Of a DNA stretch of 6,275 nucleotides, positions 1-5,069 are shown piece by piece (the first letter of the stretch is position 1; each line of letters begins with the position of its first letter). The notes under the pieces are model-generated. The model had not been told where the DNA came from. It did not search any database and saw only the letters and a program-made list of their open reading frames with translations. Origin of the DNA: Pseudomonadota bacterium (GTDB lineage: Bacteria; Pseudomonadota; Alphaproteobacteria; Rhizobiales; Phreatobacteraceae); assembly GCA_023416965.1 (NCBI GenBank), contig JAEZGJ010000043.1, forward strand, positions 1 through 6,275. The letters are read 5' to 3'. The translations under genes and the position numbers were made by a program.

Positions 1-15
1 CTCCCCGCCGGGGAG
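1..15. repeat. Short GC-rich inverted repeat downstream of hisH
   Basis: Positions 1-6 (CTCCCC) and 10-15 (GGGGAG) are perfectly complementary around a 3-base centre. The element lies in the 52-bp non-coding stretch past the hisH stop and is probably cut by the window edge, because the flank at 16-18 (agg) could pair with bases to the left. Palindromes of this CTCCCC/GGGGAG type are common between genes in Hyphomicrobiales, where they act as dispersed intergenic repeats or terminator-like hairpins (family knowledge). Downstream of hisH it could end the his transcript, but no T-tract can be seen because the sequence stops here. The rest of 16-52 shows nothing recognisable. Confidence 0.4.
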
Positions 16-52
16 AGGTGAAGGGAGAACGCCTTGCTCCGCCGACTCGCCC

Positions 53-703
53 TCACGGCCGCCATTCCAGGAAGTTGCCGATGAGAGCCAGACCGAGGGT
101 CTGGCTCTTCTCGGGGTGGAACTGGGTTCCGACCATGGTGTCGCGGGCGATCATCGCGGTCACCGGGCCGCCGTAATCCGCCTCGGCGAGGACCACGTCT
201 CCGGCCGTGGCGGTCAGATGGTAGGAGTGGACGAAATAGGCGTGCAGCCCGTCGGGGCCGGTGGGAATGCCGGCGAGGACCGGGTGGTCGCGCCTCACGT
301 CGAGCGTGTTCCAGCCCATGTGCGGGATCTTGAGGCTCGCATCGGCGGGCCGGATCAGGTCGATGTCGCCGGGGACCCAGCCGAGGCCGGCGGAGGTCTC
401 CTTCTCCAGCCCGCGGCCGGCCATGAGCTGCATGCCGACGCAGATGCCGAGGAAGGGGCGGCCGCGGCCGCGGACGGCTTCCGTCATGGCCTCCACCATG
501 CCGGGCACGCCGACGAGGCCTGCCTTGCAGTCGGCGAAGGCACCGACGCCAGGCAGGACGATGCGGTCGGCCTTGCGGACGAGGTCGGGATCGGCGGTGA
601 CGATGACCGGTGCGTTGAGGCCGCGCTCGCGCGCCATGCGCTCGAAGGCCTTCTGCGCCGAGTGCAGGTTGCCCGAGCCGTAATCGACGATGGCGACGCT
701 CAC
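53..703 (-). CDS. hisH: Imidazole glycerol phosphate synthase, glutamine amidotransferase subunit HisH
   Basis: HisH hydrolyses glutamine and channels ammonia to HisF, which converts PRFAR to imidazole glycerol phosphate and AICAR in the fifth step of histidine synthesis. The cytosolic protein is 216 aa, normal for the family. It begins with the VAIVDYGSGN segment (residues 3-12). A class I amidotransferase fold follows with an oxyanion region LPGVGAF (50-56), the nucleophile elbow GICVGMQ with Cys88, and the late TQFHPEKS segment giving His196 and Glu198, so the catalytic triad is complete. I chose the GTG start at 703 because the HisH motif begins right there and AGGGG (710-714) sits 6 nt upstream. 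The frame stays open to 1084, but that extension is low-complexity Arg/Ala/Gly and is the shadow of the DUF2628 gene. The start overlaps the upstream stop by 4 bases (GTGA), which suggests translational coupling. hisA and hisF probably lie beyond position 1 (inference). Confidence 0.97.
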   Translation of the reverse strand: MSVAIVDYGSGNLHSAQKAFERMARERGLNAPVIVTADPDLVRKADRIVLPGVGAFADCKAGLVGVPGMVEAMTEAVRGRGRPFLGICVGMQLMAGRGLEKETSAGLGWVPGDIDLIRPADASLKIPHMGWNTLDVRRDHPVLAGIPTGPDGLHAYFVHSYHLTATAGDVVLAEADYGGPVTAMIARDTMVGTQFHPEKSQTLGLALIGNFLEWRP

Positions 704-1200
704 CGGATGCCCCTCGCGCCCGGCTCCGCCTCCGGGAAGAGGCCGATCACCGGCTGGGACGAGAGCGGCGCCGCCGGCACGGAGGCGGCGAACCGCGGCT
801 CGGCCCGCACGGCGGGAGCGGCCGACCCGCGCTCGGCGAAATAGCGCCGCTCCGCCTCGTCCTGCGATCCCGCGACGACGACGGCGACCTCCCGCCAGCC
901 GCGGCGGCCGAGAGTCCAGCGCTTCAGGTTGGTCGCCTCCAGACCGATCAGCAGGCTGAGCGCCGTGGTGATCATGGTGCGCAGCAGCGGCGACAGCCCG
1001 GCCAGCGACAGGGCGAGGACCGTGAGGCCCATCAGCGCGAGATAGGCGAGCGTGACCAGCCACATGCGCTGCAGCGGGAACCACGCCCAGGGAAAGAAGA
1101 AGGCGAGGGGCGAGAAGGAATCCGGCACGAACTGGATCGCCTCGTCCTCTGCGCGTCCCGCGGGAGGCAGGTGCACGGTGTAGCTGGTCTGGCGCGCCAT
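700..1200 (-). CDS. DUF2628 family small membrane protein in the his operon
   Basis: A 166-aa protein of unknown function resembling DUF2628 proteins found in rhizobial his operons. The N-terminus (1-30) is soluble. A hydrophobic, aromatic, proline-containing segment (30-44, with FFFPWAWFP), a likely membrane helix (47-67) and a second one (73-90) follow. The rest (91-166) is soluble, ending in an Ala/Pro-rich linker and the tail motif VIGLFPE (about 150-156). The charge pattern suggests an inner-membrane protein with its tail in the cytoplasm (inference). The ATG at 1200 directly follows the hisB TAG with no intervening base, and AAGGGG lies about 9 nt upstream inside the hisB end. The stop overlaps hisH. 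It must be co-transcribed and probably translationally coupled with both his genes, yet no histidine pathway step requires a membrane protein, so its role there is unknown. The family assignment comes from recognition of the sequence pattern and context, not a search. Confidence 0.85.
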   Translation of the reverse strand: MARQTSYTVHLPPAGRAEDEAIQFVPDSFSPLAFFFPWAWFPLQRMWLVTLAYLALMGLTVLALSLAGLSPLLRTMITTALSLLIGLEATNLKRWTLGRRGWREVAVVVAGSQDEAERRYFAERGSAAPAVRAEPRFAASVPAAPLSSQPVIGLFPEAEPGARGIR

Positions 1201-1788
1201 CTAGAGCACCCCCTTGGTGGAGGGGATTTCGCCGGCCCGCCGCGAATCGATGGCGAAGGCGGCGCGCAGCGCCCGTGCGAGGCCCTTAAAGCAGCTCTCG
1301 GCGACGTGGTGGGCATTGTCGCCGTAGAGCGTCTCGACATGCAGGGTGATGCCGGCATTCATGGCGAAGGCCTGGAAGAACTCGCGAACCAGCTCGGTGT
1401 CGAAGGTGCCGATCTTGTGGCGCTGGAATTCGGTGCGGAAGACGAGGAAGGGCCGGCCCGACACGTCGACCGCGACGCGGGTGAGGGTCTCGTCCATGGG
1501 CAGGTGGACGTCGGCATAGCGGGTGATGCCCTTCATGTCGCCGAGGGCCTGGCGCACCGCCTGGCCGAGCGCGATGCCGACATCCTCCACCGTGTGGTGG
1601 TCGTCGATGTGGAGGTCGCCCTCCGCCTTCACCGTGAGGTCAATCATGCCGTGGCGGGCGATCTGGTCGAGCATGTGGTCGAAGAAGCCCACGCCGGTCG
1701 AGACCTCGGCGCGGCCGGAGCCGTCGAGATCGACGGACACGGTGATGTCCGTCTCCTTGGTGGTACGGGTGATCTGGCCCTTGCGCAT
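1201..1788 (-). CDS. hisB: Imidazoleglycerol-phosphate dehydratase HisB
   Basis: HisB dehydrates imidazole glycerol phosphate to imidazole acetol phosphate, the sixth step of histidine synthesis, as a Mn-dependent cytosolic 24-mer. At 195 aa it is the stand-alone dehydratase, not the fusion with histidinol phosphatase found in enterics. It carries FFDHML (35-40) and His46, the first signature HIDDHHTVED (60-69), the second metal-binding signature HHVAES (160-165) followed by Lys168, and the conserved tail STKGVL (190-195). The repeated His/Glu motifs supply the metal ligands. The ATG at 1788 is preceded by GGAGAG (plus-strand 1793-1798), a good ribosome binding site. It is the first visible gene of the minus-strand his operon and diverges from hslV across 133 bp. 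Its TAG abuts the ATG of the DUF2628 gene. No defect was seen. Confidence 0.98.
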   Translation of the reverse strand: MRKGQITRTTKETDITVSVDLDGSGRAEVSTGVGFFDHMLDQIARHGMIDLTVKAEGDLHIDDHHTVEDVGIALGQAVRQALGDMKGITRYADVHLPMDETLTRVAVDVSGRPFLVFRTEFQRHKIGTFDTELVREFFQAFAMNAGITLHVETLYGDNAHHVAESCFKGLARALRAAFAIDSRRAGEIPSTKGVL

Positions 1789-1796
1789 GGCTCTCT

Positions 1797-1811
1797 CCGG
1801 CGAATGGCCGG
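1797..1811 (-). promoter_or_regulatory. Small hairpin overlapping the hisB ribosome binding site
   Basis: CCGGC (1797-1801) and GCCGG (1807-1811) form a 5-bp inverted repeat around a 5-base loop. Read on the hisB strand, the 3' arm ends in the GG that begins the Shine-Dalgarno GGAGAG, so the hairpin would partly hide the ribosome binding site. No leader peptide with consecutive His codons is visible between 1789 and 1921, so this is not a classical his attenuator. The stem is short and could be chance in GC-rich DNA. Confidence 0.2.
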
Positions 1812-1872
1812 ACTTCTAACAGCGGCGGCGGCGCATTGAAAGGCGGAGCGGTGGCCAGGCGCCAGCGCTCGC

Positions 1873-1900
1873 CTTGCGTCCCGGCGGGCAGGGCTTAAAT
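1873..1900 (+). promoter_or_regulatory. Candidate heat-shock (RpoH-like) promoter of hslV
   Basis: CTTGCG at 1873-1878 (-35-like) is separated by 15 bases from CTTAAAT at 1894-1900 (-10-like). This resembles the alphaproteobacterial RpoH pattern CTTG...C(C/T)TAT-T. Transcription would begin around 1907, just before the GGAGG ribosome binding site at 1913-1917. CTTAAAT is one of the few AT-rich spots in the hisB-hslV interval. hslV is a RpoH target in many proteobacteria (known), so a promoter here is expected, but the -10 is imperfect. Confidence 0.35.
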
Positions 1901-1921
1901 GTCTGGCTTTCCGGAGGTTCC

Positions 1922-2476
1922 ATGTCTTCGCAGAACGACGCCTTTCCCGGCTGGCACGCCACAACCATCTGCACCGTCCGCAAGGGCGGCAAGGTGGTGA
2001 TCGGCGGCGACGGCCAGGTCAGCCTCGGCCAGACCGTCATCAAGGCCAATGCCAAAAAGGTCCGCCGCCTCGGCCGCGGCGACGTGATCTCGGGCTTCGC
2101 CGGCGCAACCGCCGACGCCTTCACCCTGTTCGAGCGGCTGGAGGCCAAGCTGGAGCAGTTCCCCGGCCAGCTCACCCGCGCCGCGGTGGAACTCGCCAAG
2201 GACTGGCGCACCGACCGCTATCTTCGCCGGCTGGAGGCGATGATGATCGTCGCCGACAAGGACGTGTCGCTGATCCTCACCGGCACCGGCGACGTTCTGG
2301 AGCCGGAGAACGGCATCGCCGCCATCGGGTCCGGCGGCAACTACGCGCTCGCCGCCGCGCGGGCGCTGGCCGAGACCGACCAGGACGCCGAGGCCATCGT
2401 GCGCAAGGCGATGACCATCGCCTCGGAAATCTGCGTCTACACCAACGGCAATCTCGTCATCGAGAGCATCGGCTGA
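1922..2476 (+). CDS. hslV: ATP-dependent protease subunit HslV (ClpQ)
   Basis: HslV is the proteolytic core of the HslUV (ClpYQ) complex: two stacked hexameric rings that degrade unfolded proteins fed by HslU in the cytoplasm. It is an N-terminal nucleophile hydrolase, and the expected TT-I-x-x-VR start of the mature chain lies at residues 14-20, giving Thr14 as the catalytic nucleophile. Asp30 (GGDGQ) and Lys46 (in AKKVRRL) match the catalytic Asp17 and Lys33 of the mature E. coli enzyme. The protein is 184 aa, including 13 residues ahead of Thr14 that must be removed for activity; such extensions are usual in alphaproteobacterial HslV. Later conserved stretches are GFAGATADAFTL, ELAKDWRTD and AIGSGGNYA. 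The ATG at 1922 has GGAGG (1913-1917) 4 nt upstream; the frame is open to a TTG at 1874, but that extension covers the ribosome binding site and promoter region. It leads a plus-strand cluster ending in hslU. Confidence 0.98.
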   Translation: MSSQNDAFPGWHATTICTVRKGGKVVIGGDGQVSLGQTVIKANAKKVRRLGRGDVISGFAGATADAFTLFERLEAKLEQFPGQLTRAAVELAKDWRTDRYLRRLEAMMIVADKDVSLILTGTGDVLEPENGIAAIGSGGNYALAAARALAETDQDAEAIVRKAMTIASEICVYTNGNLVIESIG

Positions 2477-2519
2477 GGTGCCGGTTCGGGGGCCGGGGGG
2501 TCTCACAAGGCCTTTGACG

Positions 2520-3029
2520 ATGCAGACATACGACTTTCGTCCCCTCGCCACGGATGACCTGCCGCTCATCCGTCACTGGCTGCTCCAGCCCCATGTGGCG
2601 CGCTGGTGGGGAGACGTTGACGAGGAAATGGCGGCGATCGCCACCATCTTCGGCGACCCCCACGTCGAGGCCTTCCTCATGCTGCTCGACGGGCGGGCGA
2701 TCGGCTATTTCCAGGCCTATGACCCCAATGCGGAAGAGGGTCATCCCTTCGCCGGCGAGCCGGCAGGGACTCTAGGGCTCGACCTGTCCATCGGCGAGGC
2801 GGCGCTGATCGGCAAGGGGCACGGCTCGGCCTTCATCCGCACCTTCGCGGAACGCGCCTTCGCCCGCGGCGCGCCGCGGCTCGTCACCGATCCCCATCCC
2901 GACAATCCCGCCTCCATCCGCGCCTTCGAGAAGGCCGGCTTCGTCCGCCGCCAGGTGCGGGACGAGCCCCAGTTCGGCCGCTTCCTCTTCATGACTTGCG
3001 ATGCGCCGGCGGCTATTGTCGCGCCATGA
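2520..3029 (+). CDS. GNAT N-acetyltransferase, AAC(6')/Acetyltransf_8-like
   Basis: A 169-aa GCN5-related acetyltransferase. It starts with the typical strand FRPLATDDLPLIRHWL (6-21), then ARWWGD (27-32), which recalls the ...WW... of the AAC(6') and siderophore-lysine acetylase group (PF13523 type). The acetyl-CoA pyrophosphate loop is GKGHGSAF (98-105), in the R/Q-x-x-G-x-G/A position. The C-terminal half TDPHPDNPASIRAFEKAGF (123-141) closely follows the TDP-P-N--AIR-YEKAGF pattern of aminoglycoside 6'-acetyltransferases. The true acceptor substrate cannot be read from the sequence; aminoglycoside resistance should not be assumed for a chromosomal relative in a housekeeping cluster. The ATG at 2520 is preferred: AAGG lies 9 nt upstream and the fold begins right after it, whereas the in-frame GTG at 2478 adds 14 residues unlike the family. 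It lies 43 bp after hslV, and its stop overlaps the next start (ATGA). Confidence 0.88.
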   Translation: MQTYDFRPLATDDLPLIRHWLLQPHVARWWGDVDEEMAAIATIFGDPHVEAFLMLLDGRAIGYFQAYDPNAEEGHPFAGEPAGTLGLDLSIGEAALIGKGHGSAFIRTFAERAFARGAPRLVTDPHPDNPASIRAFEKAGFVRRQVRDEPQFGRFLFMTCDAPAAIVAP

Positions 3030-3667
3030 CCATGACCTCCTCCCCCTTCCAGCGCATCTCGCCCCTCACCGGCCCCGCCGCCCGCGACAGCGGACCTGCC
3101 GGCGGCTTTCCCTGGTGGCAGGCGCTGCCCCTCGTTCTCCTGCTCCTCGCGGTCCAGGCCGGTGTGCTCTACGCCATGGGGCGGCTGCCGATCTGCGCCT
3201 GCGGCTCCGTCAAGCTGTGGCACGGCATCGCCAACAGCGCCGAGAACTCGCAGCACATCGCCGACTGGTACACGTTCAGCCACATCGTCCACGGTTTCCT
3301 GTTCTATTTCCTCGCCTGGCTGATCCTGCCGAAGAGCTCGATCTGGACGCGGCTGGTGCTCGCGGTCGTGGTGGAGGGCGCCTGGGAGATCGCCGAGAAC
3401 ACGCCGATGATCATCGAGCGTTACCGTGCCGCCACCATCTCGCTCGGCTACAACGGCGACACGATCGTCAACTCGCTCGCCGATACGGGCGCGATGATCG
3501 CCGGCTTCCTCCTCGCCGCGCTGCTGCCGGCCTGGGCGACGATCGGCCTCGCCATCGCCATGGAGGTCGGCGTCGCCGCCGTCATCCGCGACAACCTCAT
3601 CCTCAACATCATCATGCTGGTCCACCCGATCGAGGCGATCCGGGTCTGGCAGCAGGGCGCGGGATGA
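3026..3667 (+). CDS. UPF0314/DUF2585 multi-pass membrane protein, function unknown
   Basis: A 213-aa protein recognised as UPF0314/DUF2585, an alphaproteobacterial membrane family with no assigned function. After a variable, Pro-rich N-terminus (1-30) come hydrophobic segments at about 34-51, 86-101, 106-120, 151-170 and 173-193, so it is probably an inner-membrane protein with 4-6 spans. The striking part is the set of polar residues in or beside the membrane: CACG (57-60), KLWHG (63-67), ENSQHIADWY (73-82), SHIVHGF (85-91), EGAWEIAEN (117-125), RYRAATIS (132-139), NGDTIVNSLADT (143-154) and VIRDNLILN near the C-terminus. These could form a metal or substrate site (inference). The ATG at 3026 overlaps the GNAT stop as ATGA, favouring coupling; an ATG at 3032 is possible, and the TTG at 2996 is unlikely. 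It is placed between hslV and hslU, but no functional link is established. Confidence 0.9.
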   Translation: MTMTSSPFQRISPLTGPAARDSGPAGGFPWWQALPLVLLLLAVQAGVLYAMGRLPICACGSVKLWHGIANSAENSQHIADWYTFSHIVHGFLFYFLAWLILPKSSIWTRLVLAVVVEGAWEIAENTPMIIERYRAATISLGYNGDTIVNSLADTGAMIAGFLLAALLPAWATIGLAIAMEVGVAAVIRDNLILNIIMLVHPIEAIRVWQQGAG

Positions 3668-3744
3668 GCCGGCTCCTTGATCGGCGGGCGACAATCGCCA
3701 TCTCTCCGCTCTTCCGATCCGCACCGATCCCAGGGTCCCGATGA
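3664..3744 (+). other. Possible 26-codon coupling ORF between UPF0314 gene and hslU
   Basis: An ATG at 3664 overlaps the UPF0314 stop (ATGA, 3664-3667) and opens a frame of 26 codons whose TGA (3742-3744) overlaps the hslU ATG at 3741, again as ATGA. A ribosome ending the upstream gene could therefore reinitiate here and reach the hslU start. The peptide (beginning MSRLLDRRAT, ending PIPGSR) is basic and has no recognised domain. There is no separate strong ribosome binding site for it. It may be chance, or the peptide itself may not matter and only its translation may; the same stretch also contains a promoter candidate. Confidence 0.2.
3676..3703 (+). promoter_or_regulatory. Candidate heat-shock (RpoH-like) promoter of hslU
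   Basis: CTTGAT (3676-3681) and CGCCATCT (3696-3703) are separated by 14 bases. The second box matches the RpoH -10 consensus CCCCATNT at all but one defined position, and the first matches CTTGAA at five of six. Transcription would start near 3710, leaving a leader of about 30 nt with AGGG (3732-3735) as the ribosome binding site 5 nt before the hslU ATG. It would let hslU be induced independently of the two genes upstream. The assignment rests on pattern matching alone. Confidence 0.42.
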
Positions 3745-5051
3745 CCGACTTCTCCCCGCGTGAAATCGTTTCCGAACTCGACCGCCACATCATCGGCCAG
3801 AAGGACGCCAAGCGCGCCGTGGCCATCGCGCTCCGCAACCGCTGGCGCCGCCTGCAGCTCGACGAGAGCCTGCGCGAGGAGGTGCTGCCAAAGAACATCC
3901 TGATGATCGGCCCGACGGGCGTCGGCAAGACGGAGATTTCCCGCCGCCTGGCCAAGCTCGCCAATGCGCCGTTCCTGAAGGTCGAGGCGACCAAGTTCAC
4001 CGAGGTGGGCTATGTCGGCCGCGACGTGGAACAGATTGTCCGCGACCTCGTCGAGGTCGGCATCGGCCTCGTCCGCGAGGCCAAGCGCAAGGACGTGCAG
4101 GCCAAGGCGCATCTCGGCGCCGAGGAGCGCGTGCTCGACGCCCTCGTCGGCAAGACCGCCTCCCCCGCCACCCGCGAGAGCTTCCGCAAGAAGCTGCGCG
4201 ACGGCGAGATGGACGACAAGGAAATCGACATCGAGGTGGCGGCCGGCAGCCCGCAGGGCATGCCGATGATGGACATTCCCGGCATGCCCGGCGGCCAGAT
4301 CGGCATTGCCAATCTCAACGACATGCTGGGCAAGATGATGGGCGGGCGCACCAAGCAGCGCCGCACCACGGTCCGCGAGGCCTACGAGCCGCTGGTACAG
4401 GAAGAGGCGGACAAGCTGGTCGACCAGGACAACCTGGTGCAGGAGGCGATCCACCTGGTCGAGAACAACGGCATCGTCTTCCTCGACGAGATCGACAAGA
4501 TCTGCGCCCGCGAGGGCGCGCGTGGCGGCGAGGTGTCGCGCGAGGGGGTGCAGCGCGACCTCCTGCCTCTGATCGAGGGCACGACGGTCGCCACCAAGCA
4601 CGGGCCGGTGAAGTCGGACCACATCCTCTTCATCGCCTCGGGCGCCTTCCACGTGGCGAAGCCCTCGGACCTCCTGCCGGAGCTGCAGGGCCGCCTGCCG
4701 ATCCGCGTCGAGCTGAAGCCGCTGACGCGGGAGGACCTGCGCTCCATCCTCACCGAGACGGAAGCGAGCCTCACCCGCCAGTCCATCGCCATGATGAAGA
4801 CCGAGGGTGTCGACCTCGTCCTCACCGACGACGCCATCGACGCCATCGCCGACCTCGCGGTGGAGGTGAACGCCTCGGTGGAGAATATCGGCGCGCGGCG
4901 GCTGCAGACGATCGTCGAGCGGGTGCTCGACGACATCTCCTTCACCGCCGCCGACCGGGCCGGCGAGACGGTGACGATCGACGGCGCCTATGTTCGCCAG
5001 ACGGTTGGCGACCTCGCGAAGAACGCCGACCTCAGCCGCTTCATCCTCTGA
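3741..5051 (+). CDS. hslU: HslU (ClpY), AAA+ unfoldase ATPase of the HslUV protease
   Basis: HslU binds substrate, unfolds it with ATP and threads it into HslV. The protein is 436 aa, close to the usual 434-450. Features in order: N-terminal SPREIVSELDRHIIGQ (5-20) typical of HslU; Walker A GPTGVGKT (57-64); the pore loop GYVG (90-93) followed by RD; the inserted I domain (about 106-240) with a Gly/Met-rich stretch (MPMMDIPGMPGG); Walker B VFLDEID (246-252) with Asp249 and Glu250; a second-region segment LQGRLPIRVEL with the arginine-finger type Arg; sensor-2 GARRL (384-388); and the C-terminal tail LSRFIL, which docks into HslV pockets. All key residues are present. The ATG at 3741 has AGGG 5 nt upstream and lies 73 bp after the UPF0314 gene. 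The 3' end converges with adenosine kinase, 12 bp away, inside a palindrome. Confidence 0.98.
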   Translation: MTDFSPREIVSELDRHIIGQKDAKRAVAIALRNRWRRLQLDESLREEVLPKNILMIGPTGVGKTEISRRLAKLANAPFLKVEATKFTEVGYVGRDVEQIVRDLVEVGIGLVREAKRKDVQAKAHLGAEERVLDALVGKTASPATRESFRKKLRDGEMDDKEIDIEVAAGSPQGMPMMDIPGMPGGQIGIANLNDMLGKMMGGRTKQRRTTVREAYEPLVQEEADKLVDQDNLVQEAIHLVENNGIVFLDEIDKICAREGARGGEVSREGVQRDLLPLIEGTTVATKHGPVKSDHILFIASGAFHVAKPSDLLPELQGRLPIRVELKPLTREDLRSILTETEASLTRQSIAMMKTEGVDLVLTDDAIDAIADLAVEVNASVENIGARRLQTIVERVLDDISFTAADRAGETVTIDGAYVRQTVGDLAKNADLSRFIL

Positions 5052-5069
5052 GCGGCAGGCGGCTCAGAG
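5046..5069. terminator. Palindrome over both convergent stop codons, possible bidirectional terminator
   Basis: CTCTGAGC (5046-5053) is perfectly complementary to GCTCAGAG (5062-5069), leaving an 8-base loop (5054-5061). Each arm contains one stop codon: TGA of hslU at 5049-5051 and, on the minus strand, TGA of the adenosine kinase gene at 5066-5064. Thus both genes end with the same CTC-TGA-GC string. With only 12 bp between the two genes, a symmetric hairpin here could end or stabilise both transcripts. No T-tract follows on either strand, so it would not be a textbook intrinsic terminator. Confidence 0.4.

Noticed and set aside
704..1084. Open extension upstream of hisH in the same frame, giving a longer protein
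   Set aside because: The added stretch is Arg/Ala/Gly-rich with no family similarity and is the shadow of the DUF2628 gene; the HisH motif starts at the GTG at 703 with its own ribosome binding site.
1823..1834. Short GCG triplet run in the hisB-hslV interval as a repeat element
   Set aside because: Four units are ordinary in DNA of this base composition.
1171..1839. Plus-strand ORF over hisB
   Set aside because: It is the complement-frame shadow of hisB, with repeated His/Gly/Asp and no recognised domain.
1874..1921. Upstream TTG start for hslV
   Set aside because: It would put the promoter candidate and the GGAGG site inside the coding region, and the residues do not resemble HslV.
2478..2519. 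GTG start adding 14 residues to the GNAT protein
   Set aside because: No ribosome binding site precedes it, and the GNAT fold begins right after the ATG at 2520.
2477..2519. GC-rich gap after hslV as an intrinsic terminator
   Set aside because: Only a 4-bp self-complementary CCGG pairing is visible and no T-tract follows; read-through into the GNAT gene seems likely.
3612..4652. Long antisense ORF across hslU
   Set aside because: Composition is Ala/Asp/Leu/Val-rich without domain pattern; the opposite frame encodes a complete HslU with all motifs.
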